Below the pieces are notes generated by a model, which was not told the origin of the DNA, did not search any database, and saw only the letters and a list, made by a program, of their open reading frames with translations. From Trametopsis cervina (lineage: Eukaryota; Basidiomycota; Agaricomycetes; Polyporales; Irpicaceae), in the NCBI GenBank assembly GCA_022385755.1, contig MU278348.1, positions 1,803,470 to 1,867,469 of the forward strand: a stretch of DNA of 64,000 bases, written 5' to 3'. Made by a program: the position numbers and the translations under genes. Position 1 is the first letter of the stretch; every line of letters starts with the position of its first letter. Positions 38,201 to 49,737 of this stretch are shown piece by piece.

Positions 38201-38608
38201 TAGATGATGGTTCCGGTACCAACGAGGGCCTTGTTGGTTATGAATAGGGTACTTTACTCTGAACTGTATAGCAGATGCCGCAGCCAACTCCACATCCTTT
38301 GCGTACCAGGCCGGTAGCTCTGAAAGCTGGTCGGGAACCACAGATTTGAACGGAAATTGCGGCTTAGGAGGTTGCTCCTGTACTTCTGGCTGCTCCACCT
38401 CTCTTTCTTTCCCCTTCCCTTCATTTTGCTGCGCTGCAGGTCGTTGCACAGCATTTACTTGATCATCCTGGGACTCCGAAGGTTGCTGTTGCTTGGAAAG
38501 CTTGCGCGAAAGAAAATTAGTGCCGTCAGATGTCTTGCGCGCTGAGAGTCTGCGGGGTCGCGACGTTACTCCTGGCGGCGAGCGTGGGCCACGAGGAGTC
38601 GTGTTCAT
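35284..38608 (-). CDS. Unrecognised 1091-aa low-complexity protein
   Basis: Two exons, 38608-37886 and 37836-35284, joined by a 49-nt intron (donor GTGTGT, branch-like TCTAAT, acceptor CTCGCAG). Exon 1 has a more conserved-looking part: LSELPAWYAKDVELAAASAI, then WYRNHH and DPWGTNWHHQSPYDLG. Exon 2 is strongly biased to Ser, Pro, Arg and Glu, with many SP and RRxS sites suited to phosphorylation and an RS/RE-rich stretch in its middle. An ATG at 37848 makes exon 2 look like a separate 854-aa gene, and exon 1 reads on into it in another frame; the short intron resolves both. No domain, membrane segment or signal peptide is recognised. A regulatory or scaffold role is only a guess from composition. 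Confidence 0.75.
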
Positions 38609-39005
38609 TGGAAGAATGGTCTAGGACGCCTGAAAGTAATATTGCAGGTATCGGTTAAACGCGCCGTAGCTGGTGGGGTGGATTGCGGTTTACCTGAGTC
38701 GTGGTCGAGAACGAGAAGCAAAATGTGGAGAACAAGAATCACAGTTAGGCGATATACATAAGATGTGAAGAGAAATGAGATGTTAGCCGAGGTGAATGTG
38801 AGGGCATTCGAGGCGCAACACGTTTCTGCACACTGTTCGTAGGCGTCTAATCGTTGATCACGGGCATCTGATGCCTCCGGTTTGTCCACTGTTCGTCCAC
38901 GATGGCTTCGCTCGCGTGCTACTCGCGTGGCAAAAATTATCTACACGCAGGCGCCCATAGATTTCTCTCCATCTGCTTTGCATCTGCCATCTCGCTCCGG
39001 AGGTC
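38609..39005. promoter_or_regulatory. Divergent promoter region upstream of ADE5,7
   Basis: This 397-bp interval separates the starts of the 1091-aa protein gene (minus) and ADE5,7 (plus). Both promoters must lie here. I see no clear TATA box or Bas1/Pho2-like cluster that I would defend. Confidence 0.45.
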
Positions 39006-41818
39006 ATGGCTCTGCGCATTCTCATCCTGGGCAGCGGTGGTCGCGAACATGCCCTAGCTTGGAAGTTGGCCCAATCCTCATTGGTCGAACAAATCCTGGT
39101 CTCCCCCGGGAACGGAGGAACATCTCAAGTACCAAAAACCAAGAATGTCAAGCCGGGAAGTAATGATTTCCAGGACCTTGTCCAACTTGCTCTTGCGGAA
39201 GAGGTAAATTTACTACACATCCTAGTCTGCGTCATTCTCATGCAACCGCCAGGTTTCTCTTGTTGTTCCTGGCCCCGAACAACCTTTGGTCGACGGTGTA
39301 GAAACGGTCTTCCGCAAAGGTACCTGATCTACGATACATATATTACAAGAAGCTGAGACTTGTTAGTCGGCATACCCGTATTTGGACCTAGTCAACTCGC
39401 TGCTCGTATGGAAGGGTCAAAAGCTTTCTCGAAAGACTTTATGGATCGCAATTCTATACCTACTGCCAAGTTCAAGACGTTTTCCTCAAGCGAATTCGAG
39501 CAGGCTTCTGAATACGTCAAGACATGTGGATTCTCGGTCGTCCTCAAAGCTAGTGGTCTAGCCGCTGGCAAAGGGGTCCTCATACCGGAGTCCATCGAAG
39601 ACGCTATTGCCGGTCTGAAGGAGATCATGGTGGATAATGTTTTCGGTGCAGCAGGTCTGCGGCCTTATCATGTGTATATTAGGATTTCAATTCATGCATA
39701 TTTGTCTCCTACCAGGGAATGAGGTTGTTATTGAGGAACTGCTGACCGGCCCCGAGATCTCTGTGCTGGCGTTCTCGGACGGTTACACTGTAGTGCCTCT
39801 CCCAGCCGCGCAAGATCACAAGCGTATTGGCGAAGGAGATACAGGCCCCAATACGGGCGGTATGGGTGCATATGCACCGGCACCTGTTGCGACACCTGAG
39901 ATAATGGATAGAATCTATCGTGAGGTTCTACAGCCAACTATCGCGGGAATGAGAAAAGAAGGTTAGTGCGGATTGAATAGGAGGCTTTTTTCATGGCTTA
40001 AGTGCTACTCACAGGATATCCCTTCCTTGGCATGCTCTTCACCGGCTTCATGCTCACGACTTCGGGTCCGAAGGTGCTGGAGTATAATGTACGCTTCGGC
40101 GATCCTGAGACGGAGGCTTTAATGCTGCTCCTCAGCGAAGAAACCGACCTTGCCTCAATCCTGCTGGTGTGTGAACAATCAATCTTAAGTCAATGATACT
40201 GATCAGCTTGTCAGGCCTGTGTCGAACGACGTCTCGACTCTGTCCAGGTGAAGACACGCAGTGGTTTCGGTGTTTCGGTCGTACTGGCGTCCCAGGGATA
40301 CCCAGGTTCCTATGAGAAAGGAAAGACGATCTCGGTGGGCCCAGTGCCAGATAGTCAGTATTGCATTCTTCAAATGCGTGATGCAGCTTCTGATAAGCTG
40401 GTAAGATGTTGTGGTATTCCATGCCGGTACTAGCGTCGTAGAAAACGATGTTGTAACTGCCGGAGGAAGAGTCATCGCAGTGACCGCATATGCACCAACA
40501 ATACAAGAGGCACTGGATGCAGCATACGCGGGTGTTGATCAGGTCAACTTTGAAGGAAAGGTATTCCGGCGGGACATCGCTCACCGGTTAGTTGCACATT
40601 CCATGCCATACGAAGCACTGCTGAACCATTGATCTACAGCGCCCTGCAGGCAAATGTCTCGCAGACCGGTCTCACGTATGCCCAGGCGGGTGTTTCCGTA
40701 GATGCAGGAAACTCACTTGTCGAGACTATCAAGCCATTCGTCCGGGCCACCCGACGTTCTGGAGCTGATGCTGAGATAGGTGGTTTCGGGGGTGTATTCG
40801 ACTTGAAGGCCACCGGGTATGCAGACCCCGTGCTTGTAAGCGGAACCGATGGCGTTGGCACCAAACTCAAAGTGGCTTTTGAGACCGGTATTCACGATTA
40901 TGTCGGTGCGTACAATGCAGGATGCGTGGCCCATCCAGACAATGAACAATTCTCACAGGTATCGACCTTGTCGCGATGTCCGTCAACGACTTGCTGGTTC
41001 AGGGAGCGGAACCGCTTTACTTCCTTGATTACTTCGCCTGCAGCAAACTCGACGTCCCTGTTGCTGCGCGCGTCATCAAGGGCATCGCAGAGGGCTGTCG
41101 CATTTCGGGATGTGCGCTCATTGGAGGAGAGACGGCTGAGATGCCTGGCATGTATCAAGATGGTAAGACGAATGTCTCGTTTGAGGGGTGATGTGATGCT
41201 CACGGAACTTGAATAGGCGATTACGACCTTGCAGGCTTTGCAGTTGGCGCGGTGGAACGCTCGGCAATCCTCCCACGGGGGGATATCGCGCCCGGGGACG
41301 TGTTGCTCGGGCTCCCCTCTTCCGGCCTGCATTCAAACGGATTTTCGCTCGTCCGAAAGGTTATCACAGTATCGGGGCTGACATTTTCAAGTCCCTGTCC
41401 GTGGAAGGCGGACACGACGCTCGGCGAGGCCATCCTAGAGCCAACTAAGATTTACGTGAAGCAGCTTCTTCCTGTCGTGCAAGCGGGCCTAATCAAGGGC
41501 ATGTCACACATCACCGGCGGTGGGTTCATCGAGAATATCCCACGAGTCCTCCCCAAAGGAACGGGCTGCTACGTGGACGCGTCTCAGTGGCAGCTGCCTG
41601 CGCCGTTCAAATTCTTGATGAAACAGGGTGGGATTGAGCCGCTAGAGATGGCGCGCACCTTCAACAATGGCATCGGAATGGTGTTGGTCGTTGACAAAAC
41701 GCGGGCCGACGAGGCTTTACAGGCATTGAGCCAGGCAGGAGAAACAGCTTATAGGATCGGTGAGGTTACTGAAAAGGGCGGTGTGGAGATGCGTAATCTC
41801 ACATCATGGACGGCGTGA
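39006..41818 (+). CDS. ADE5,7: Bifunctional GAR synthetase / AIR synthetase
   Basis: Predicted 780 aa from ten exons: 39006-39203, 39253-39319, 39367-39654, 39716-39961, 40015-40166, 40215-40353, 40406-40586, 40640-40905, 40959-41162, 41217-41818. The N-terminal PurD-like half starts [20 protein letters not shown] and has ATP-grasp features [13 protein letters not shown] and [11 protein letters not shown] and [12 protein letters not shown]. The C-terminal PurM-like half (from about residue 432) starts [14 protein letters not shown] and has [29 protein letters not shown] and [15 protein letters not shown]. These catalyse steps two and five of purine synthesis: phosphoribosylamine plus glycine to GAR, and FGAM to AIR. 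Length and order match yeast Ade5,7 (802 aa). The seventh exon follows an AAG acceptor. Confidence 0.96.
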
Positions 41819-42460
41819 TTACTGTCTTAAGCAAACGTCACGACCACGAAGAGCGGGGAGGGGGATAGCACAGCATGATTGTAATACAACAGTGTAGCTT
41901 ATAAGCAAAGCCGAGATATGTATGCCCTAAAAGCCACTATATATTGAATCAAAAGGGACAATCTAGCGAAAGAAGGATAGTGAACACGCTACGGTACTAT
42001 TGCGGATGAGGTTTGGGTGTATGTCAAACGAACAATGCATAAGAAACTGATGATATATGAACGACGTACTTTTGCAACGGCAAAATGAGTGAAGACGCAG
42101 GATGTCTACACCCGAGTGCCACGAATAGAAAGCGGCAAGCAGAACAGAAAAAGAGCCATCAAGACGAGACCCAACAGATTAAAAATGCAACGAAGGATAT
42201 GGTGTATGGATGATGCAGTGAACGAGACAAAGACCGAGTGGTGCGGGGAGTCCGAGTTGTACACGAATATATGAGCAGCGAACGGTCACTGGACCCTCAA
42301 GCAGAAGAGTGTAAATATGAGCCGACAAGCGAGAGCGAGACTACACCAAATGGGAAGCAGGCGGATACGAGTGTGGAGACGACAACACAGATGTGGGAAC
42401 CGAGCAGGGCTACAGCGCATTGCCCCGGGGGCGACATAAGAAAGCATGAGCATATCATTA
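41819..42460. other. Intergenic between convergent genes
   Basis: This 642-bp interval lies between the ends of ADE5,7 (plus) and the ankyrin/CCCH gene (minus). It is A-rich with short frames only. I see no gene, repeat or RNA. Confidence 0.5.
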
Positions 42461-44580
42461 TCACGCTGCGACAGCAACGTCTTTAGCCACTTCCGGAGCA
42501 GCGACGGCAGCGAATGAAACGGGTAATTTACCATTGGGCTGCGAGGTTAACCCATTGATTTCGGATTTGAGCTCCTCCTGTACACTAGTGAGCATGTGCT
42601 CGATAGTATGAGTTGAGCTAGTTGTCTACCTTGGAAGGGGGGCTTGGGCGGCCATTCGCAGGGCTGGCGCCTCGGGTGCCAGGCTGACTCTCGTCCCTCG
42701 GGGGCGCAGGAGCCTTCAGAACCTGCGCCGCAGTTGGTCCTGACCATCCATTGGCTGCGCTCGCACCTGGGCTGCGCAGCGGGGGCGTCGAAGAACCATT
42801 CAGAACCGGGAATTCGTCGGCGCTCGGTACGCGCTGACTTTTGAGAGGGATGTGCCTTCGGTTCGGCCGATATTCGTTGGCAAAGCCATTGGCTCTGTAG
42901 CCCGATGGCCCGCGAGGACGCGAATTCGGGTCTGTGGACTGCGACCGACTTGAACCGTTACTGGCGAGTCCAGGTAGAGTACCATCAACCACTGGCTGCG
43001 CAATGACTGGATCCACTTGGTCTTGCGTGGTCAAGGCTGCGAACCTGTCCTCGAGTCCATTGACGCCGTTTGTATGCAGCGAAGGTCTTTGGCGGTGACC
43101 ACCACGATGAGCATAAGGATGAGGGTTAATAGTAGACCCGTCCGGCAACACATGGGGGAAGCGACAATCGTCTCTATAAGGGTATCAGTAAATGTACATA
43201 ACACATGACTAAATTTCCTTACCCGTTCTTGCATCTTCCCGCAGGGAAGAACAAGCAAGGAGGCTTTCGACTGAGGAATGAGGCTCGGCGTGCGCTCCCT
43301 CGCCTGTTGTGACCGTACGGTTCTCGAGGTGGGGGGATATAGGCGTCTGCCTGAGGAGCCAAAGGCGATTTGGGAGATGTGGCAGGGTCGTGATGGTTTC
43401 CGTTGGGCACGACACCCTGGTGTGGATAGGGAACAGGCTGCATGTACTGAGACGAACCCGGCACCATCGCGTTAGGTGACGTGGGAGGATACATCGCTTG
43501 CTGCGGAGACTGGGGTCCCGAGATAGGGGAGTGAGCTGGGATAGGGACATGCATAGGCGGAGGGTAATGAGATGGAACACCATATGGCAGAGGCGGTGGA
43601 CCACCGAAAGGCGGTTGAGGAGCCGACACGTCGGATGGCGATCGGGCGTGCATCATGGGAGGGGGCGGGGGCGGGCCTTGAGGAGGGATACTGGGTGAGA
43701 GCGTAGGAGACACAGCACTGGGAGGCGCGCCATTAGTCGGCGATTGAAACGAGGGTGGAGGGACGGGATAGTAGGGTTGGTAGTGGTGACCGGGCGACAT
43801 GGGATCGAATGGGGGAGGGTACTGGGCGGGGGGAGGAAGAGGACCTTGGATGTACGGTGCTTGAGGGTGTGCAAACATGCAAGAGCTTCCGTACCGACAC
43901 GCTGGATAGTATCTACATGGGATCATACGAGCAACCTCAGGCGGCGGAAGATTTGTGAGAGCACCAGAGCCGTTGTGCTCCAAGAAATGAGGTGGCGGGG
44001 GTGGATAGTAGGCAACTCCTCCCTCAGGCATCATAGGCGGGGGCGGAAGAGGCATTCCAGGATAATAATACGGACCAGGGGGAGGAGGGTAGTATCCTTT
44101 GGCGCCATCGCCATTCATGTCCTGAGGATAACCGGCATCCGGGTGAATACCCTGAGACATAATTTTATTTCTGGCTATGGCCAATATCTCAAGGATAGCG
44201 TGGTCTGCGGTGTACTGGTCTGGGGGCCCGTGGCTGGATGGATGGGTAGGATCAGCGCCTGAATCAAAGCACGTCAGGACCTAGAGGAATCAAGAGAAGC
44301 ACATTAGTAGCAACGAGAGGACACACACCTTTATCAATCAGGGCGCGGACAACCTCTACGTGGGCATTTTTCACGGCTTCAATGAGAGGTGTGACGCCAG
44401 CGTGATCTGTACACGAATACGTGCGATGCGCAGGATATGACTGTTAGGGACTGCTGCGAGAATGCTGCGAGACTGCTGCGCACCTTGGACCTCCAAATCC
44501 GCCTGCGAAGCTTCGTTCAGGAGCTCGTGGACCTTTTCGAGGTCACCATCTGAGCAAGCCTTCCAGAGAGCAGAGACCAT
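42461..44580 (-). CDS. Ankyrin-repeat and CCCH zinc-finger protein
   Basis: Predicted 623 aa from five exons: 44580-44484, 44406-44329, 44258-43223, 43173-42630, 42577-42461. The N-terminus has ankyrin-type repeats (MVSALWKACSDGDLEKVHEL, then HAGVTPLIEAVKNAHVEVVR). Two zinc fingers follow: CRYYPACRYGSSCMFAH (C-x5-C-x5-C-x3-H, near residue 171) and CLFFPAGRCKNGDDCRFPH (C-x7-C-x5-C-x3-H, near 394, spanning an intron). Between them lies a long Pro/Tyr-rich stretch; the C-terminus is Ser/Pro-rich. CCCH fingers usually bind RNA, so a role in mRNA processing or decay is likely but the partner is unknown. I added the last 39-codon exon because a 52-nt intron with good borders avoids an early stop and the frame stays open. 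An ATG at 44735 with an open stretch could be a 5' UTR or alternative start. Confidence 0.82.
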
Positions 44581-45042
44581 TGCTTTTCAGACAGCCGAGG
44601 ACTACACGTAGAAAATAAAATCAGATCCGGTAGGGCGCAGAACAGACCGATGAAGTGGCTGACCTTGAGATAATGTTGGATGAAGTAGTTGCGGTCAGGA
44701 GGAGGTTGTGACTGGCGGCCAGAGTTACCGCTCATTCTCCTGCCAAGTTCCCCCTTCGCTCCTTGCCGCCACGAAATTTTCGGCAGATTCGGGCGTTTAA
44801 GTACGTGTACGCCGATGGCCCGTCCGGACAGATGAATCGCATTGATTGATCATCCCGGATATGGCAGGTGAGGAATTCGTGTTCACGCGGAACCTTCCGC
44901 TCCCTTCCGCGGACTACGCTTTCACGCGTGCAGACACTCGAATTATTCTCATGAGCGAGGGTACAATACAGCAAACGGCGACAATCACCCCCTACTCCAC
45001 AGATCTACTTATATACCACACACAACACGTGTGTAACAGGGC
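44581..45042. other. Intergenic, CCCH gene promoter side
   Basis: This 462-bp interval lies upstream of the CCCH gene and downstream of GPD; both are read leftwards. A short open stretch from the ATG at 44735 (24 codons before a GTCAGC donor) cannot be spliced in phase to the ankyrin exon and may be leader sequence. Confidence 0.45.
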
Positions 45043-46767
45043 TCACACGGCGAGTCCCAGCTTCTTCATCAGCGCGCGCGCCGGTAGGCCCACAGATGGC
45101 AGATCTAACTCCTTGATCTGAGGCCAGCTCAGCAGCTCCCGGGCTCGGTTTTCGACGTTCATGTCTGTCGGAATCAAAACGTTTAGTGCGTGTACATTGT
45201 CTAAACCTCATCCGACACTATGCAATGCGCATCCGGACTGATAAACGTACCTTCGTGGAGAACGTCATACACCTGAGTCACAATCACATGTAAATCACCT
45301 AGCTGAAAACTTGGAATGAGATACCGGACGAACCGCATTGGCTATAGGTGCGCTGATTTTAAGATCATCTAGCATCTCCTTCAGTCCCTTCGAGGTCGTA
45401 ACTCCTTCAGCTACGCTACCCAGCGTGTCAATAATGTCAGACAGCTTTTCGCCCTTGCCGAGCCGATGCCCGACAGTGTAATTTCGACTGGTTGGCGAGC
45501 TGCATGTTAGAAACAGATCGCCGACCCCGGCTAGAGATAGGAAGGTAAGCGGTGAAGCACCGTATGCTGTACCGATCCTCGTCATTTCGGCCAGACCGCG
45601 GGTTATCAGCACTTGACGAAATCTCAGTGTCACGAATAACGTCAGAGTGTGAAGTGGAACTGACTGGCTCTGGTGTTATTCTCGAAGCCCAATCCATCTG
45701 CGATCCCTGAAGCGATAGCGTATACATTCTTCAGTGCTCCAGCAAGTTCAACACCAATTGGGTCATCTCCTGTGTAACTAGAGAGTGCATATCGGATACA
45801 GAAAGCACGAACCGATTTCACATGTGCTTACCAGCGGAACCACGGCTGATGGAATACCTCCGACGCCTTTTGTGCATGTTCTTCGGACAGCGATGCTACA
45901 GAAACCGACGTAGGCTGTCGTTTGACGACTGAACACAATCAGTTGGAAGTACGTCTGATCCGTCATGTGGACTCACTTTCTTTCGCAAACGACGGTCCTG
46001 ACTAATCATGTGATAGATGCGCATGGAAACGAGAAACAGTCCGAGGGAGGCTTACTATAAATGTGGCTACTTTCGCAACCTCAGGGCCGCACGTGTCCAC
46101 GATAATGTCAAGCGTGAGTGCCTGCGTCCCGATCTCAATGCCCTTGTTCACGAAAATGAATAGCGGGAGCTTCTCCAGGTTGAGAGTGGGCCGTAAGGAT
46201 TTCAGTGTTTCCCTTCACAAGCAAACTCAGGTCCACCCGTGCCGCTTTCATTAAGAGTGATAGAGTTTCTCACCGAACAGCCTGAGTCGGGATAGCGAAC
46301 AACAGGACATCCATACTTTGCACCGTCTGAGCAGTAGGAAAATCCGGGCCAATGGCTTGTACGCTGTCCGGAAAGACGTGATCCGTCAAGAACTGAGGGT
46401 GCTTTCGATTTAGATTAAAGTATGTGACAATGTCTTTCGACCGAGACCACATGAACACTTCGTGTTGCGAGTCTCCAAGATGGTCAGCCAGACAGCTACC
46501 AAAGTTTCCGGCGCCGAAGACGAGCACTTTGGTCGTGCCACTGGCGGTCCTGGGAGATGGTGAAGGCATTTCGAACATGGTGGGCTTGACAAGACGAGAA
46601 TGAGACTGTGCAGACGAATTGAATCTTGCTGAGAGCACCCCACACGACGCTAAGTGGTGAGGCCGTTTGGCACGTGGAGTGCGGCTAAAACAGGACGAGC
46701 TGGGGATCAAGAGAGGGGCGTGAAAGGCCGTCGCGCGTGATTTTAGCGTGTTCCCCAGCAGAATCAT
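45043..46767 (-). CDS. GPD1: NAD-dependent glycerol-3-phosphate dehydrogenase
   Basis: Predicted 435 aa from eight exons: 46767-46274, 46212-46056, 46001-45977, 45928-45832, 45777-45665, 45611-45334, 45272-45251, 45164-45043. The Rossmann start is [20 protein letters not shown]. Other landmarks are [33 protein letters not shown], the catalytic-lysine region [20 protein letters not shown], and [20 protein letters not shown]. The enzyme reduces dihydroxyacetone phosphate to glycerol-3-phosphate for lipid and glycerol synthesis and redox balance. The first 65 residues before the Rossmann fold are rich in Arg, Ser and Ala without acidic residues, which suggests a mitochondrial presequence; an internal Met at about residue 64 could give a cytosolic form. 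The C-terminus GLAV lacks a clear peroxisomal signal. The motifs resemble the bacterial GpsA-like branch. Confidence 0.93.
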
Positions 46768-47097
46768 GCAGTTATAAGCAGGTACACCAGGAACGAGCTG
46801 ACTCTCGCGAGGACACAGAGCAGGGACGGCAGGGATTTTCGCAAGCTGCTGAGATCATAGTAGGTCGACAAGACGCGCATTCCGAGCCGAGCGCCCAGGG
46901 ACAATGGCCATGTGGGGACCGCAGCGCCCACACCTCCACGACAGCGAATGGGGATCGGCTCACCACAGCTTTCATCTTACACCGTCTCTTCCCCCTTCAC
47001 CGCACCTTTGCTATATTTTCGCTTCGAAAGCGCCTACATTCTTTCTCTGTACACACAGTACTACTTCACACACTTGTAATATTCGAACACTTGCCAC
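46768..47097. promoter_or_regulatory. Divergent promoter region of GPD and SED5
   Basis: This 330-bp interval is the only non-coding space between the GPD start (minus) and SED5 start (plus), so it should act as a bidirectional promoter. A pyrimidine-rich run (about 46987-47010) lies just upstream of SED5. Confidence 0.45.
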
Positions 47098-48457
47098 ATG
47101 CCGGTCCAAGATCGAACCAACGAATTCCGCGCATGCGTAGAGTCCATACGGAACCGGTCGTCATTGCCGCCACGAGGATCTGAAGCGAAACAGCGCCTGC
47201 TTCAGTCTCATCCAAAGGAGGGAGATGGAAAGTCGGAATTCACTAGAATGGCTTCTGCTATAGCCAAGGAGATTAGCAGCACAGGGATTAAGCTGGGGAA
47301 GTTGGGGCAGCGTGCGTACCGTCAGCCTCCTCCACTATGCACACACTCATGCTGATGGACCGCAGTGGCGAAGCGGAAGACCCTATTCGATGATCGTCCG
47401 GTGGAAATTAGTGTATGATTATCCGTCAAGGCTGCAAGAGAGTGCAAGACACTTACCGACCGTATTCGCAGGAACTCACCTATATCATAAAGCAAGATAT
47501 CGCAAGCATGAACAAGCAGATTGCATCCCTCCAATCCTATGTCAAGCAGCGCAGTACTCAGGCCACTTCGAAGACTCCGGAATCCAGACTCATAGACGAG
47601 CACAACAATAATGTTGTTATGCTCTTGCAGAGTAAACTGGCAGACACCAGTATGACTTTCAAGGACGTGCTCGAGATTCGGACACAAGTGCGTACTAACA
47701 TCTTATTGACCGGCCACACATGCTCATAATTGAACTCAGAACATGAAAGAGTCAAAAGATAGGACTGAGCAGTTCATGCATTCGACCGCGGCAGCTGCAA
47801 ACCAAGCGCCCTCAAGTACGTCTGCCACCCCCTCTCTATCTCACGTCTATATTAAACACGCTATTCTTAGATTCCTTGCTCTTCGGCAACTCACAACGCA
47901 GAGACCCCATGGGAGATGGTTCTCTGCAAGCGCCCCGCTTCGATCCCAAGGGCAAGAGCCGGGCTTCAACACCCGCAAACGGTGACATCCTGGCTTTGGA
48001 CCTCGGCGCTGCAGAGGAGGGCACGGCGAACCCTAATGGAGATGCGTTCATGCAAATGCAGTTGGTCGAACAGCAGGTGTGTAGCTATCTGTGTTTGCAA
48101 AGTACATGTTGTTCTGAACCTCTCTGCAGGACACCTATATTCAGTCGCGTTCTACGGCAATTGAGTCTATCGAGTCGACAATAGCAGAACTGGGCCAGAT
48201 ATTCACACAACTCGCCCAGATGGTAGCAGAGCAGCGCGAAACCGTGCAACGAATAGACGCGGACACAGTCGATATTGCGTCGAACGTTAGCGGGGCGCAG
48301 AGAGAGTTGCTGAAGTACTACGCCAGTATATCAAGCAACCGGTGGCTGATGTTGAAGGTATTTGGTGTATTGATCGTCTTTGTGAGTGAACACAAACCTG
48401 GTACCAATCATAACACTGACGGCATGACAGTTCCTTATCTTCATCCTTGTTTCATGA
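47098..48457 (+). CDS. SED5: Syntaxin Sed5 (Qa-SNARE of ER-Golgi transport)
   Basis: Predicted 345 aa from seven exons: 47098-47311, 47366-47412, 47472-47687, 47740-47815, 47871-48076, 48130-48381, 48431-48457. The N-terminus MPVQDRTNEFRACVESIRNR matches the Sly1-binding region of Sed5/syntaxin-5. An Habc-type helical region includes LFDDRPVEIS and ELTYIIKQDIASMNKQI. The SNARE helix (about residues 254-316) runs from DTYIQSRSTAIESIESTIAE, with the central glutamine layer near LGQIFTQLAQMVAEQRE. The C-terminal anchor is WLMLKVFGVLIVFFLIFILV, followed by one serine. The protein drives fusion at the cis-Golgi with Bos1, Bet1 and Sec22. The final exon is only 27 nt and finishes the membrane anchor. 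Confidence 0.95.
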
Positions 48458-48595
48458 AAGCATGCAAGGACCACATATCATTATATGCTAGTAGATTCAT
48501 CGCGCATAGGCTACGGACTTTCCATACGGTATGACAGGAATCGTAATATGACAACAGATACCCCGAAGTACGAGTGACAGGATAGCGGCGAACAA

Positions 48596-49737
48596 TCACC
48601 CTACGGGTATCGCGTTCACGCCCGTACCCCAAGTTTTCGCAGGCCTCGAGGACTTCTTCTTGCCTCTGCTCCTGGTCTCTCCGTCTGCCTCGTTTGGTAT
48701 AGACCATGTGTGCTTGTGGATCGGTGCTTGGACCATACCGGATGTTGCAGAATACCTCTGCGGTCGCTCCAAGTCTCTCACTTCCGCTTCTGACTCGTGC
48801 GACTTCCTTCCCTTTTCTAGCTTCTTTTTCTGAATGTGTCGCGTAGAGTGAGTATAAATCACCGTTCGTCTTAGAAGAACTTACCCTCTGTTCGTGTAGC
48901 TCCTTGTTGCGCACTTTCAACTTCGACATTCTCCCCTCGCTCTTTCCGCCTCCGCCTGCTGTAAGTTCGACGTTGATCATTCGGCTGTCTAAGGTTGATT
49001 GATGCAGCTTGAGAGCTTGCTGTAATGGAGGTTTAGACTTGAATTCTAGGAACGCGCAGCCTTTTGATTTTGCGACTGGTCGTCCGTTTGCAGATGGCTT
49101 AGGTGTGATTAGTCGAACCTCTGGCGGAGGATCTGTGCGCAGAGGGTAAGTATTGGGTGCAAACTTGATGAGCGATAAACGTACCGCAAACTTTCGCGAA
49201 ATGCTCTTGTATAGCCTCTTTCGTGGTGGTATACTTAAGATTGCCTGTAAAACCGGCCGGCCATGAGTAAAGGAGACATTGAATCAGAGACATAGCATAG
49301 AACGCACCAATAAATAAAATAAATCGCTGCTGCTTCATGCTCTTGCCCTTAGATTCCACCCCGTCTGCTTCACCGCCTTCTTTCTCTTCCACGGCATCAG
49401 GTCCAGCATCCCCCTCGACCTTTCTTTTCTTGCCTTTCCCCTTTGTCTGCTTCTCCTCTGCGTCCCCGCCCTTCTCCTCCTCGGCCCCTTCCTCTCGCTT
49501 CCGCTTTTTCCTCTCCACCACCTTCGCCACCCCCGCACCTCCTTTCGCACTATTCGCCTTACTCTCCACACGACTACCCTCAGCTTCAACTTCAGCAAGG
49601 TTCTGGTCCTCCATGACAGGAACGTCATTGTCTCCTTCTTCACCCGTTGCTTTCTGTTTTCCTTTGCCGCCTCGATGTTCGCGGAAAGCGAGAGCCTTCT
49701 TCTGCTTCTTCGTGAGTTTCGCGGTTGACGAGCTCAT
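48596..49737 (-). CDS. NOP6: RRM protein resembling nucleolar Nop6
   Basis: Predicted 323 aa from four exons: 49737-49308, 49244-49185, 49132-48885, 48829-48596. The first 140 residues are rich in Lys and Glu with clustered basic motifs such as KGKGKKRKVEGD, typical of nucleolar proteins. An RRM follows: RNP2-like RFILFIGNLKYTTT (split by an intron), RNP1-like SKGCAFLEFKSK, then INVELTAGGGGKSEGRMSKL. The C-terminus is basic and ends WGTGVNAIPVG. Nop6-type proteins bind pre-rRNA and assist 40S subunit assembly. The start at 49737 (MSSSTAKLTKKQKKAL) is preferred because upstream in-frame sequence lacks an ATG. The assignment to Nop6 rather than another RRM ribosome-biogenesis factor is by resemblance. 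Confidence 0.8.
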
